A stretch of DNA of 64,000 nt from NCBI GenBank assembly GCA_021639365.1, contig JAJXHK010000001.1, positions 133,671 to 197,670 on the forward strand, written 5' to 3'. Below, piece by piece: positions 49,426-58,901 of this stretch; position 1 is the first letter of the stretch, and each line of letters starts with the position of its first letter. The stretch comes from Collinsella aerofaciens. GTDB lineage: Bacteria; Actinomycetota; Coriobacteriia; Coriobacteriales; Coriobacteriaceae. The notes beneath the pieces are model-generated. The model saw only the letters and a program-made list of their open reading frames with translations. It was not told where the DNA came from and searched no databases. Both the position numbers and the translations under genes were made by a program.

Positions 49426-49467
49426 CAAAAAACGACCGGAGCGCGGGGCGTCCGCGATCCGGTCGTG
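49426..49467 (-). terminator. Intrinsic terminator after ppaC
   Basis: On the minus strand ACGACCGGA pairs with TCCGGTCGT and TTTTTTG follows. Confidence 0.9.
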
Positions 49468-49485
49468 GCGTTCGGTCAACTAAAC

Positions 49486-50409
49486 CTAGCAGGCGGCCAT
49501 GATGGGGGCAGCGACCTGCTTCTTACGGGAGAGGACGCCCGGCATCCAGACGCCGTCGTGCTCGTCGGCAATGCCCAGGCCCTTCTGAGCGGCCTCGGTC
49601 TCGCCCTCGAGCAGGACCTGCGAGCCCTCCTCCATGATGTCGGTGATGCACAGGACGATGCCGTCGGCACCCTTCTCGGCGGCGTAGGCGCGCATGGCCT
49701 CGCGGATCTCGTCGATCATGCCGAGTGCGCGACTCTTGTCGACGGTCTCGTACTGGCCGATGAGCAGCTTCTTGCCAGCGGGCTCGAACATCTTGATGTC
49801 GTTGCCGACCATCTCGGCTGCGGTGAAGGAGCCGGACGGACGGGTGAGGAAGACCTCCATGCCAAACTTGACCGGGTCGACGCCCACCTGCTCGCCGAGC
49901 TTGGCGGCAACGGCGCGGTCGACATCGGTGGTGGTGGGGCTCTTGAGCATGAGCGTGTCGGTCATCATGGCCGAGAGCAGCAGCTTGGCCTGAACGTCGG
50001 AAAGTTCAACGCCGAGCACGCCGGCGAGCTTGGTGACGATGGTGCAGCTGGAGCCCCAGGGCAGGCAGATGTAGTGCAGCGGGCCGGCGGTCTCGAAGTC
50101 GCCGATGCGGTGATGATCGACGACACCAAAGACCGTGGCGTCCTTAAGACCGGCAACGGACTGGGCAGACTCGTTGTGGTCGGTGAGAACGACGAGCTGA
50201 CCGGCCTCAACGGACTCGATCACGCGGGGCTCGGCAATGCCGGCGTCGGCAAGCAGCTTGGCGGACTCGGCCGGAAGCTGGCCCAGAGCGCAAGCCTCGT
50301 AGGTGTTGCCGGCATACTCAACCTGATTGAGCAGCTGGGACAGGACGACGGCGCTCATGATGGCGTCGTTATCGGGGTTCTGGTGACCAAAGACAAGAAC
50401 GTTTGCCAT
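49486..50409 (-). CDS. ppaC: Manganese-dependent inorganic pyrophosphatase
   Basis: 307-aa family II pyrophosphatase. VFGHQNPDNDAIMSA and FGVVDHHRIGDFE (DHH motif) supply the Mn ligands; FLTRPSGSFTAAEM and the C-terminal DHHA2 SRKKQVAAP motif bind phosphate. It hydrolyses pyrophosphate from biosynthesis. No CBS regulatory insert. GGAGGATATCC before ATG. Confidence 0.96.
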   Translation of the reverse strand: MANVLVFGHQNPDNDAIMSAVVLSQLLNQVEYAGNTYEACALGQLPAESAKLLADAGIAEPRVIESVEAGQLVVLTDHNESAQSVAGLKDATVFGVVDHHRIGDFETAGPLHYICLPWGSSCTIVTKLAGVLGVELSDVQAKLLLSAMMTDTLMLKSPTTTDVDRAVAAKLGEQVGVDPVKFGMEVFLTRPSGSFTAAEMVGNDIKMFEPAGKKLLIGQYETVDKSRALGMIDEIREAMRAYAAEKGADGIVLCITDIMEEGSQVLLEGETEAAQKGLGIADEHDGVWMPGVLSRKKQVAAPIMAAC

Positions 50410-50575
50410 GGATATCCTCCACTTGATATGTGTACTTGGACGTAGCTATGGTAGCACGCCGATGCCGAGCCTTCGCAGACGGAAGGGGCACGGCATATTT
50501 TGGGGCAGGCACGGAGGCCAAGGCTGTCCCTTTTGCACCATGTTGGTGCAAAGCAACCTGACTCCCTTGCACCAG

Positions 50576-51529
50576 CTATTTACCGGCGGCGCGCAGAGCT
50601 ACGTAGGCGGCACCGATGATGCCGGCGTCGTTGCCGAGCGAGGCGACCTTAATGGGCGTCTCGCGCGAAGCAGAAAGCGCGTACTGCTTAAAGTGCTCGC
50701 GGACCTTGTCGAGGTAGACATCGGCCGAAGCGGACGCGCCGCCACCGATCAGGAACATCTCGGGATCGACCACGTTGGCAATAAGCGCCAGGGCGCGGCC
50801 GAGATAGTCGGCCATGGTATCGGCCGCGGCAAGCGCGAGCTTGTCGCCCTCGCGGCAGGCCTGGAACACGTCCTTGGAATCAGAAGGACCGGTGAGCTCG
50901 ATGGGCTCGACGCCCGCCTTCTTGCACTCGGCAAGGTAGTTACTCACCACGCCGGTGGCGCTGGAATACTGCTCCAGATGGCCATGGCCGCCACAGCCGC
51001 AGGTGCGCTCCTCAGCCGGGTTCAGGCACATGTGGCCAATCTCGCCGCCGGCACCCACAACGCCCGACACCACGTCGCCGTTGACGATAACGCCGCCACC
51101 CACGCCGGTACCAATGGTGACCATCACCACGTTCTGTACGCCCTTGGCAGAGCCGAGCCAGGCCTCGCCCATGGCAGCGGCGTTGGCATCGTTCTCGTAT
51201 TTAACAACCGCGTCGGGGCAGTGCTCCTGAATGGCGACTCTTAGCTCGGGCAGGTTAATGGCAATGTTGGCCTTGACCTTGGCATCGCCCGATGCCGGGA
51301 TGGGACACGGAACGGCCAGGCCAATACCCGCCACAAAGGCACGCGGAATCTGGGCCTTGGCGACCACCTGGTCGATAGCCTCGGTCACCGCGGCAAAGCC
51401 CGCGGCGTCAACGATAGGCGGCGTGGGCACGCTGGCCTTGGCCAGCAGGTTACCGTCCTCGTCGAACAGGCCCTCCTTAACCGAAGTGCCGCCGACGTCG
51501 ATGCCGATGTAATACTGCTTAGGTTCCAT
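50576..51529 (-). CDS. glk: ROK-family glucokinase
   Basis: 317-aa ROK kinase. YIGIDVGGTSVKEGLFD is the ATP loop, KYENDANAAAMGEAWLG has the catalytic Asp, TIGTGVGGGVIVNG follows, and the zinc motif is GHMCLNP with CGCGGHGHLEQYSS. It phosphorylates glucose or a related hexose. ATG at 51529 follows AAAGG. Divergent from a GntR gene and near manA, suggesting hexose-phosphate metabolism. Confidence 0.93.
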   Translation of the reverse strand: MEPKQYYIGIDVGGTSVKEGLFDEDGNLLAKASVPTPPIVDAAGFAAVTEAIDQVVAKAQIPRAFVAGIGLAVPCPIPASGDAKVKANIAINLPELRVAIQEHCPDAVVKYENDANAAAMGEAWLGSAKGVQNVVMVTIGTGVGGGVIVNGDVVSGVVGAGGEIGHMCLNPAEERTCGCGGHGHLEQYSSATGVVSNYLAECKKAGVEPIELTGPSDSKDVFQACREGDKLALAAADTMADYLGRALALIANVVDPEMFLIGGGASASADVYLDKVREHFKQYALSASRETPIKVASLGNDAGIIGAAYVALRAAGK

Positions 51530-51869
51530 GGGAGCCCGCCTTTCTCGTTTAAACATTGCCTGTATGGTACCGCTCCCAAGGCAAAAACCTGCCAAAAAGG
51601 GGCAGGTTTGTCTTGGCAGGTTTTATCTGTGAAAACGCAGGGCATGGAATTTGGTTCGTTGGGCGGTAAAACGGCTCAACCCCATCCTCGAGTCGATCAA
51701 TTTGCTCAATACCACATTATTCGAATGCATATTCATTTAGAACGCTCTAGTTTTTAAAGAGAAGCGTTTTTTAATTAAACCTTTCTCGAACTTTTCAAAA
51801 ACGCAATAGGGATGCTTAGGTGTTGACTATACTTTCTTCTGTACTCAATCAAGCCGGAAAGGAGGTTCC
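51530..51869. promoter_or_regulatory. Divergent region between glk and gntR
   Basis: 340 bp. Near 51586-51623, AAACCTGCC can pair with either of two downstream GGCAGGTTT copies, giving mutually exclusive hairpins. AACGCTCT/AGAGAAGCGTT followed by TTTTTT lies near 51750. The end is AT-rich with TTGACT at about 51822. No gene is seen. Confidence 0.45.
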
Positions 51870-52589
51870 ATGATTCCCAAATACGAGGCGATAGCTGCAG
51901 ATATCCGTCGAAGCATCGAGGACGGCTCCCTTAAGCCGGGCGATAAACTGCCCACCGTCGTAGAGTTTTGCGAGCTGTATAGCGTTTCCAAGATCACCGT
52001 CAAGCGCGCGATCGAGCAGATCACCGAGGAAGGTCTTGTTACCAGCCGTCGCGGGTCGGGCACCTACGTTAAGGACACGGCGGGTCTTCCCGACCAGGCG
52101 TTTTTCCAGGGCAAAAACGACCGCGCCCAGGGCTTTTCGTATGAGCACCGCGGGGAGAAGGTGACCTCGGTGGTCTACGATTTCTCGATTGTCAATCCAC
52201 CGGCGGACGTCGCAAGTCAGCTGGGAATTGCCGAGGACGACTTTGCCTATCACATCGTGCGCGTGCGCCAGGTCGACGAGAAGCCCATCGTCATCGAGTA
52301 CACCTACATGCCTCTCGAGCTGATACCGGGCCTTAAAAAGAAGGACCTGTACGGATCGGTCTATAGCTTTATCCGCGAGCAATGCGGGTTGAAGATTTCG
52401 AGCTTCCACCGCACCATCCGCGCTGTGGCGGCAACCGAGGAAGAAGCTGAGCGCCTGGACGCCAAGCTCGGCGCTCCCCTGCTCGAACTCAACCAGATTG
52501 GCTTCTTGGATAGCGGCAACGCCTTTGAGTACTCGATTTCGCGCAACGTTGGCGACCGCTTTGAGCTGCACAACGTAACGTTGGCATAG
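51870..52589 (+). CDS. GntR-family regulator, HutC subfamily
   Basis: 239-aa regulator. Winged HTH PGDKLPTVVEFCELYSVSKITVKRAIEQI followed by GSGTYV; UTRA domain from about residue 85 (VDEKPIVIEYTYMP, LELNQIGFLDSGNAFEYS). It has a near-perfect ribosome site AAAGGAGGTTCC. It precedes manA by 75 bp and may be co-transcribed with it. Its effector is probably a sugar phosphate; the target is not visible. Confidence 0.92.
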   Translation: MIPKYEAIAADIRRSIEDGSLKPGDKLPTVVEFCELYSVSKITVKRAIEQITEEGLVTSRRGSGTYVKDTAGLPDQAFFQGKNDRAQGFSYEHRGEKVTSVVYDFSIVNPPADVASQLGIAEDDFAYHIVRVRQVDEKPIVIEYTYMPLELIPGLKKKDLYGSVYSFIREQCGLKISSFHRTIRAVAATEEEAERLDAKLGAPLLELNQIGFLDSGNAFEYSISRNVGDRFELHNVTLA

Positions 52590-52664
52590 GTTTTTGTAGT
52601 CATGCGGGCGCTCGTTATGACTCGATTAGAGCGGGCGGCCGCGCAACACCATGGGAGTATGAAC

Positions 52665-53597
52665 ATGTCCGATTTGATTAAACTGACGCCGATTTTCCAC
52701 GAGAAGATCTGGGGCGGCCGCCAGCTCGAAACCGTATTTGGTTACGACATTCCCGAGGGTCCCATCGGTGAGTGCTGGGCCATCTCGGCACACCCCAACG
52801 GCGACTGCCAGATCGCTGAGGGCCCGTATGCCGGCCACACGCTGTCGTGGCTGTGGGCCGAGCACCGCGAGCTCTTTGACAACTGCGAGGGCAAGGAGTT
52901 CCCGCTGCTCATTAAGATCCTGGACGCCAAGGACGACCTTTCGATCCAGATTCACCCCAACGACGAGTACGCCGCCGAGCACGAGAACGGTAGCTTGGGC
53001 AAAACCGAGTGCTGGTATGTGCTGGACTGCGAATCCGACGCCACGATCATCGTCGGCCAGCGTGCGCATGACCGCGCCGAAGCCGCGCAGATGATCGAGG
53101 AAGGCCGTTGGGACGATATGCTCAACGTGCTGCCGATCCACAAGGGCGACTTTTTCCAGATTGATTCCGGTACCGTGCATGCAATCAAGACCGGCACGCT
53201 CATTTTGGAGACGCAGCAGTCGAGCGACGTGACGTATCGCCTGTACGACTACGACCGCCCCGGCACCGACGGCAAGCTGCGCCCACTGCACATTGAGCAG
53301 AGCCTCGATTGCATCGACTTTAACGCACAGGCTCCGACCGGCGGCACGGTGACCGCGCCCGAGGTCGATGGCGTGACCGAACTCGAGTCCAACCCCTGCT
53401 ACACCGTCGATCGCGTGCGCGTCGACGGCAGCAAGACCCTCGACCAGCGCTGGCCCTTCATGTGCCTGTCGGTCATCGACGGCGAAGGCACCGTCTGCGG
53501 CGACCCCGTCCACAAGGGAAGCCACCTGCTGGCACCCAGTACCGTCAGCTCAATTGACCTCAAAGGCAAGATGGAACTGATCATCAGCCACCTGTAA
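52665..53597 (+). CDS. manA: Mannose-6-phosphate isomerase, class I
   Basis: 310-aa zinc isomerase interconverting mannose-6-P and fructose-6-P. LTPIFHEKIWGGRQL starts the fold, LSIQIHPNDEYA holds the zinc His/Glu region, GKTECWYVLD and DSGTVHAIKTGTLILETQQSSDVTYRLYDY (quoted in parts) are the core cupin motifs. ATG at 52665 follows GGGAG by seven bases. The length matches the short Bacillus type. Confidence 0.93.
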   Translation: MSDLIKLTPIFHEKIWGGRQLETVFGYDIPEGPIGECWAISAHPNGDCQIAEGPYAGHTLSWLWAEHRELFDNCEGKEFPLLIKILDAKDDLSIQIHPNDEYAAEHENGSLGKTECWYVLDCESDATIIVGQRAHDRAEAAQMIEEGRWDDMLNVLPIHKGDFFQIDSGTVHAIKTGTLILETQQSSDVTYRLYDYDRPGTDGKLRPLHIEQSLDCIDFNAQAPTGGTVTAPEVDGVTELESNPCYTVDRVRVDGSKTLDQRWPFMCLSVIDGEGTVCGDPVHKGSHLLAPSTVSSIDLKGKMELIISHL

Positions 53598-53904
53598 GCT
53601 ACCGGTCCCCGAGCGCTCGCCGGCTAGTAACGACAATCAAAAAGCAACAAGGGGGTCCCCGGTTCACCAACGGGGGAGCCCCTGCTCATATCTATATATC
53701 AGCCCACCCGGCTCTCCAGACCAAAAAGGGAACGAGCAGAGCGACGTTCGCAAGCAACGTTGCCTGAGGACCTGGGCGGGCGTATGGGGCAACATCGATC
53801 GCGAGTTCCGCACGCAAAGGAGGCCACTTAATGTGGCCTCCGTCTTGCGCAGGACTGCCCGAGCAGGCGATGTTGCCCCATACGCCCGCCCAGGTCCGCC
53901 GGGA
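53598..53904. other. Intergenic region with hairpin element F
   Basis: 307 bp between convergent manA and pcrA. Early on is a GGGGTCCCC/GGGGGAGCCCC near-hairpin (53650-53685). The rest is dominated by the long nested hairpin at 53768-53897. No gene. Confidence 0.5.
53768..53897. repeat. Long nested hairpin element F
   Basis: 130 bp. Perfect 30-bp outer arms (53768-53797 and 53868-53897; they begin GGACCTGGGCGGGCG) enclose an inner perfect hairpin GGAGGCCAC-TTAAT-GTGGCCTCC (53818-53840). Lack of any mismatch in the outer arms suggests recent origin or selection. Confidence 0.9.
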
Positions 53905-56805
53905 TCACGACAGCTTGACGATCGGTGCAAAACCTTTCATTAGCTTTTTGGTCTGGCCGGTCTTTTCGAACTGGACCTCGATCATGTCTCCGGCGACCGA
54001 GATCACGGTACCGGTGCCAAAGGTCTTGTGGCTCACGGTATCGCCCGCGGCAAAGTCCTGCGACGCGCTGGCGCGATCGACCTTGCGCTCCACCGTCGGC
54101 GACACCTTGGACGACGGCTTTTTAGCTCGCGGCGCGCCCGAACCAAAGGTCGAGGCAACACGGCCGGCGTCGGGCGAAACCCCGCGATGGCGCTCGGTGC
54201 CATAGGTGCTGCCACCAAAGAAATCGTCGAAGCTCGATCCGCCGCGCGAACCGGAACCGCCGGTCGAGCGCGTATGCGAACCGAACACCTTGCCGCCATA
54301 CATATCCGAGCCCATGCCCGAGCCAAAGGTGCCGTGACGGTCGCCGCGCTTCTCCCAGCCCGTGCCCTCAAAACCGGCAGAACCGATACCGCTAAACTCG
54401 ATATCCTCAAACGGAATCTCGTTGAGGAAGCGCGAGCGCGGGTTGGCAGAAGTCGAACCGTAGGTGCGACGCGTGGCCGCATAGGTCAGGAACAGGCGCT
54501 TGCGGGCGCGCGTGATGGCGACGTAGGCCAGGCGACGCTCCTCTTCGAGCTTGCCCGGGTCATCGCTGCCGCCAAAGTCGTGCACGTGCGGGAAGATACC
54601 CTCCTCCATGCCGGCCACGAACACCGCCGGGAACTCCAGGCCCTTGGCGGAGTGGATGGTCATCATGGTGATGGCATGCGTCTCGCCGGCCAGGGAATCC
54701 AAGTCGGAGCGCAGGGCCAGCCACTCCATGAGCGCCGGCAACGCCTTGCAAGTGAGCGGGCCATAGGTGCGCTCGATCTCGTCGGCATGTACAGCACCCG
54801 CCGGCAGCTCCGTCGGTGCGGCATAGGCGTTGCCTGCGATGGCGGCAGCCAGGGCATCCTGCGGCGAGAGCGCCGGAGCGGCCAGACTATCGAGCGGATT
54901 GGTGCCCGCGGCGTCGCGAGCACCGACGAGCGCCTCAAACGAAGACGCGGGCGCGGACGGCCCTGGCTCGGGCGCAGGCGCGCTCACCACAACGGGCTCG
55001 GGCTCGGCACTGGCGGGCACATCGGCAACACCGGCTGCACGCAGCTCTTCCAAGCTCTCGAGCGTGCCCTCGATATCCTCGTGCGTCTCCTCAAATTCGG
55101 CGGCGACGCCCAGGAATTCCTGGATGTTCTCGGCGCGGCTCTCGGATTCCATGGTGCCCTCGGCGCGAAACGCCTGCAGCAGGCCCGTCTTATCGACGAT
55201 CATCTCGACGACGTCCTTGAGCTCGCCGTCCATGCGACGGCCCTCGCGCACCAGCGAAACAAAGCTCGACAGGCCGTTGCGCACCTTGGCACTAAACATG
55301 CCCGTCTCGGCTGTTGCGATCTCGCAGGCCTGGAAGAACGAGCAGCGGTTGTCGCGCGCCAGCTGCTCGATCTTTTGGATCGAGGTGGAGCCGATGCCGC
55401 GGCGCGGCGTGTTGATGACGCGCTTGACGCTCATCTCGTCGGCCGGGTTCACGATCATCTTGAGGTAGGCCATGACGTCGCGGATCTCGGCACGGTCGAA
55501 GAATCGCGTGCCGCCCACGATCTTGTAGGGCACGCCCGCGCGCAGGAACATATCTTCGAGGATACGCGACTGGGCGTTGGTGCGGTAGAACACGGCGATA
55601 TCGTCGTAGCTCGTACCCTTGGCATGCAGCTTCTCGATCTCACCGGCAATCCAGCGGCCCTCGTCGCGCTCGTCGCTCGCCTGGAAGGCCTGAATCTTCT
55701 CGCCATCGCCCTCGGCCGTAAACAGGCGCTTGTCCTTGCGCTGCGAGTTATGGCGCACCACGGCGTTGGCGGCGCTCAGGATATGACCCGTGGAGCGGTA
55801 GTTCTGCTCCAGCTTGACGGTCTTGCAGTTTTTAAAGTCCTTCTCAAAGTCCAGGATATTGGTGATGTCGGCGCCACGCCAGCTGTAAATGGACTGGTCG
55901 TCGTCGCCCACGACCATGAGGTTTTGGTACTTGGCGGCCAGCAGGTTGGCGATCTCGTACTGGACGTGGTTGGTGTCCTGATACTCGTCGACGCTAATGT
56001 AGCGGAAGCGCTCTTGGTACTTGTCGAGCACCTCGGGGCGGGTGCGCAGCAGCTCGAGCGCGCGCACGAGCAGGTCATCAAAGTCCATCGCGTTGGCGGC
56101 GCGCAAGCGGCGCTCCAGCTCCAGGTAGACCTGCGCGGCCTTTTTGTCGTTGGGGCTATCGGCGCTCTTGAGCATGTCCTCGGGGCCGATCATGGCGTTT
56201 TTGGCCGAGCTGATCTTGCTGCGGATCATGTTGATGGGGAACTGCTTTTGCTCGATGCCGAGCGCCTGCATAATGTCACGCACCATGCGCTTTGAGTCGT
56301 CGTCATCGTAGATGGTGAACTGGCCGGTGTAGCCCAGCAGGTCGGCGTCCTCGCGCAGCATGCGCACGCACATGGCATGGAAGGTGCACACCCACATGCC
56401 ACGGGTGCCGCTTGGGATGAGTGCCGCCAGACGCTCGCGCATCTCTGCCGCGGCCTTGTTGGTAAACGTGATGGCAAGAACCTGCCAAGGCTTAACACCC
56501 AGGTCGCCGAGCATATGTGCGATGCGGAAGGTCAAGACGCGGGTCTTGCCCGAGCCGGCGCCGGCGAGCACCAGCAACGGGCCCTCGGTGGACAGGACCG
56601 CCTCGCGCTGGGCGGGATTAAGGCTGTCGATGTCGACGAGCGGCTTGGCGGGCTTGGGCGCCGGCGCGGGAGCGTCGTAGATGTCGAGCGGAACGAGCTC
56701 GGGCTCCGGCGCAGCGGGGGCGGTGTATGCATCGAGCGGCACGGGTTCCGGCACGGGCGGCACGGGCGCGGCAGTGTTCTTTTCCCAGGGCAAGGGCTGG
56801 GTCAT
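53905..56805 (-). CDS. pcrA: UvrD/PcrA-type ATP-dependent DNA helicase
   Basis: 966-aa superfamily 1 helicase. Motifs in order: LNPAQREAVLSTEGPLLVLAGAGSGKT (Q and I, in pieces), TFTNKAAAEMRERL (Ia), ISVDEYQDTNHVQY (II), VVGDDDQSIYSWRGA (III), LEQNYRST (IV), TIHSAKGLEFPAVFVAG (V) and RLAYVAITRARKRL (VI). Two extras stand out: a Pro/Ala-rich 60-residue N-terminus and an Ala/Pro/Glu insertion at about residues 590-680 just before motif V. The C-terminal Tudor-like end is GDTVSHKTFGTGTVISV. It repairs DNA and removes blocked polymerases. Confidence 0.93.
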   Translation of the reverse strand: MTQPLPWEKNTAAPVPPVPEPVPLDAYTAPAAPEPELVPLDIYDAPAPAPKPAKPLVDIDSLNPAQREAVLSTEGPLLVLAGAGSGKTRVLTFRIAHMLGDLGVKPWQVLAITFTNKAAAEMRERLAALIPSGTRGMWVCTFHAMCVRMLREDADLLGYTGQFTIYDDDDSKRMVRDIMQALGIEQKQFPINMIRSKISSAKNAMIGPEDMLKSADSPNDKKAAQVYLELERRLRAANAMDFDDLLVRALELLRTRPEVLDKYQERFRYISVDEYQDTNHVQYEIANLLAAKYQNLMVVGDDDQSIYSWRGADITNILDFEKDFKNCKTVKLEQNYRSTGHILSAANAVVRHNSQRKDKRLFTAEGDGEKIQAFQASDERDEGRWIAGEIEKLHAKGTSYDDIAVFYRTNAQSRILEDMFLRAGVPYKIVGGTRFFDRAEIRDVMAYLKMIVNPADEMSVKRVINTPRRGIGSTSIQKIEQLARDNRCSFFQACEIATAETGMFSAKVRNGLSSFVSLVREGRRMDGELKDVVEMIVDKTGLLQAFRAEGTMESESRAENIQEFLGVAAEFEETHEDIEGTLESLEELRAAGVADVPASAEPEPVVVSAPAPEPGPSAPASSFEALVGARDAAGTNPLDSLAAPALSPQDALAAAIAGNAYAAPTELPAGAVHADEIERTYGPLTCKALPALMEWLALRSDLDSLAGETHAITMMTIHSAKGLEFPAVFVAGMEEGIFPHVHDFGGSDDPGKLEEERRLAYVAITRARKRLFLTYAATRRTYGSTSANPRSRFLNEIPFEDIEFSGIGSAGFEGTGWEKRGDRHGTFGSGMGSDMYGGKVFGSHTRSTGGSGSRGGSSFDDFFGGSTYGTERHRGVSPDAGRVASTFGSGAPRAKKPSSKVSPTVERKVDRASASQDFAAGDTVSHKTFGTGTVISVAGDMIEVQFEKTGQTKKLMKGFAPIVKLS

Positions 56806-56943
56806 GGGTGACTCCTCATCTGACGGACGGCGCGCCTGCGGGCAGCGCCATAGTTTGAGCCGTACCAGTATACCGAGCCGCGCGGACACCGACGCAAATC
56901 ACACCACGACTCCGTGCGCCACCATCGGACCCACCCCATCGCC

Positions 56944-56988
56944 CAAAAAAGAGGGCAGCATAGACCTTTTGGTCATGCCACCCTCTTT
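56944..56988 (-). terminator. Intrinsic terminator after uppP
   Basis: On the minus strand AAAGAGGGTGGCATGACC pairs with GGTCTATGCTGCCCTCTTT (two mismatches), then TTTGG. Confidence 0.85.
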
Positions 56989-57032
56989 GAATGACAAGCT
57001 GTCGCTCTGGGCGCCGCGCAGCGTCGACTAAG

Positions 57033-58013
57033 TTAAAGGCCGAGCATCGGCTCCAGAACGAAGAAGTATGCGAGCACTACGATGCCCAGGATGATGCGGT
57101 AAACACCGAAGCACTTAAAGTCGTGACGGCGGACGAAGCCCATGAGCCACTTGATGGCGATGAGCGAAACCACAAAGGCAACAACGCAGCCCACGCCCAA
57201 GATAGCGATCTCGTTGGTGCCGAACGTGCCGCCCTTGATGAAGTACTTGACCAGCTTGAGCGCACTCGCGCCAAACATGACAGGGATGGCCAGGAAGAAC
57301 GTGAACTTGGACGCCACCGAACGCGTGCAGCCCAGCAGCAGGCCGCCGATGATGGTAGAACCGGAGCGAGACGTACCAGGCACCAGCGAAAGCACCTGGA
57401 AGCAGCCGATACCCAGCGCAGTCTTCCAGCTCAGGTCCTCGAGCGTGGCGATGGAGCCAAAGTCCAGATTCTCGTCATCGTCCTCATCCTCAGCGGTAGC
57501 CGCGGCGGGCGCCGCAAAGTGTGCACCGGCGGGACGTCCACCCGACACCACAGCACGCGAACCAAACGAACCGGCAACGGCCATTTCCTCGCGCTTGCTC
57601 GCGCGCCAGTTCTCGATCACGATAAACAGCACGCCGTACACAATGAGCGCCAGCGCCACGACGGGAGCATTGTAGAAATGCTCCTCCATCCAGTCGTTAA
57701 GCGGCAGACCGATCGCCGCGGCGGGAATGCAGCCGAGCACAATCTTGCCCCACAGCACCCAGGTGTCGCGACGGCCCTCCTTGCCCTTGCTGGGCGAGAA
57801 CGGATTGAGCTCATGGAAGAACAGCACACAGACGGCCAGAATGGCGCCGAGCTGAATCACAACCAGGAACATATTCCAGAACGTCTCGCTCACGTTCATC
57901 TTGACGAACTCGTCCACCAAGATCATGTGACCGGTCGACGAAACAGGCAGCCATTCGGTGATGCCCTCGACCAGGCCCATGAAGGCAGATTTTAGAAGCT
58001 CGATAATATCCAA
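57033..58013 (-). CDS. uppP: Undecaprenyl-diphosphatase UppP (BacA)
   Basis: 326-aa membrane phosphatase recycling undecaprenyl pyrophosphate; the family confers bacitracin tolerance. EGITEWLPVSSTGHMILV is the first active motif, PGTSRSGSTIIGGLLLG the second. The start is TTG at 58013 with GAGGGGG five bases upstream; no ATG fits before the first motif. An acidic, Ala-rich cytoplasmic insertion (about residues 145-190, TAEDEDDDENLD) lengthens it beyond the usual ~270. Confidence 0.92.
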   Translation of the reverse strand: MDIIELLKSAFMGLVEGITEWLPVSSTGHMILVDEFVKMNVSETFWNMFLVVIQLGAILAVCVLFFHELNPFSPSKGKEGRRDTWVLWGKIVLGCIPAAAIGLPLNDWMEEHFYNAPVVALALIVYGVLFIVIENWRASKREEMAVAGSFGSRAVVSGGRPAGAHFAAPAAATAEDEDDDENLDFGSIATLEDLSWKTALGIGCFQVLSLVPGTSRSGSTIIGGLLLGCTRSVASKFTFFLAIPVMFGASALKLVKYFIKGGTFGTNEIAILGVGCVVAFVVSLIAIKWLMGFVRRHDFKCFGVYRIILGIVVLAYFFVLEPMLGL

Positions 58014-58261
58014 AGGGACCCCCTCGTTAGACACCCGCCGATATTGTTCTGCGGACGGTGCGGGCGATGTCCCATTATCAACCGTTGGCGGCGCGCCTGC
58101 GCCTACCCTTACCAAAAAACTCGCCCGTTCACAGAATTGCGAGCGGTCAAACCCAAATCCTTGGGTATAACTGCAACAAGATAAAGTGTCCGGCGGCCAA
58201 CGCGCCCGCGCCCGCCCGATGCACGAGCCCCGCGCCCGTGCGATAGACCAAGGAGGAAACC

Positions 58262-58699
58262 ATGAACGAGGGCTACACCAAGGTATTTGTTTCACTCGAC
58301 GGTACTGAGCAGCAGGATTTTGTGCTCGCACGCGCCATCAAGGTCGCCGCGAACAACGGTGCCAAGCTAATCATCGGCCACGTTATCGATTCCACGGCGC
58401 TCGAGAGCGCCGGTTCCTATCCGGTCGATCTGGTCAACGGCCTAGAGGAGGCATTTAAGAACTCCATCGCCAAGCAGCTCGAAGAGGCCAAGGCCAATCC
58501 CGATATTCCCGAGGTCGAGGTCATGATTCGCGCCGGCCGTATTCGCGAGACGCTCAAGGACGAGATGCTCGACGTGGTTAAGCCCGACCTGGTGCTCTGC
58601 GGCGCCCGCGGCCTGTCCTCGATCAAGTATGCGCTGCTGGGTTCGATTTCGACGTTTTTGCTGCGCAATACGGACTGCGACATTTTGGTCGTGAAGTAG
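58262..58699 (+). CDS. Universal stress protein UspA family
   Basis: 145-aa single Usp domain. VFVSLDGTEQQDFVLARAI at the N-terminus and the ATP-binding GARGLSSIKYALLGSIST near residues 117-134 (G-x2-G-x9-G-S-x) indicate an ATP-binding member. AAGGAGGAAACC before ATG. Divergent from uppP and followed by hairpin G and a terminator. Confidence 0.92.
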   Translation: MNEGYTKVFVSLDGTEQQDFVLARAIKVAANNGAKLIIGHVIDSTALESAGSYPVDLVNGLEEAFKNSIAKQLEEAKANPDIPEVEVMIRAGRIRETLKDEMLDVVKPDLVLCGARGLSSIKYALLGSISTFLLRNTDCDILVVK

Positions 58700-58712
58700 G
58701 TTCCTTCCCGTC

Positions 58713-58803
58713 GGCGCAAGGCCTGCGGGGTTATCACGCCGACGTCCTCGCCGCTTCGCGGCTGCGGGATGTCGGCTTAGATAACCCCTCCCGGCCTTGC
58801 GCC
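58713..58803. repeat. Long hairpin element G
   Basis: 91 bp folding on itself. GGCGCAAGGCC/GGCCTTGCGCC outer arms, GGGGTTATC/GATAACCCC middle arms, GCCGAC/GTCGGC and GCCGC-TTC-GCGGC inner parts. It lies after uspA and before the terminator. Confidence 0.85.
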
Positions 58804-58840
58804 TTCGTCACCATACTTCAACGAGTTGGCTGATAGAAAA

Positions 58841-58879
58841 ACGGCGTGCCGCCCCGTTTGGGACGGCACGTTTTTGTTT
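58841..58879 (+). terminator. Intrinsic terminator after uspA
   Basis: GTGCCGCCCC pairs with GGGACGGCAC (one mismatch), GTTT loop, followed by GTTTTTGTTT. Confidence 0.9.
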
Positions 58880-58901
58880 GGGTGGGCGTCTACCGCGTGC
58901 G

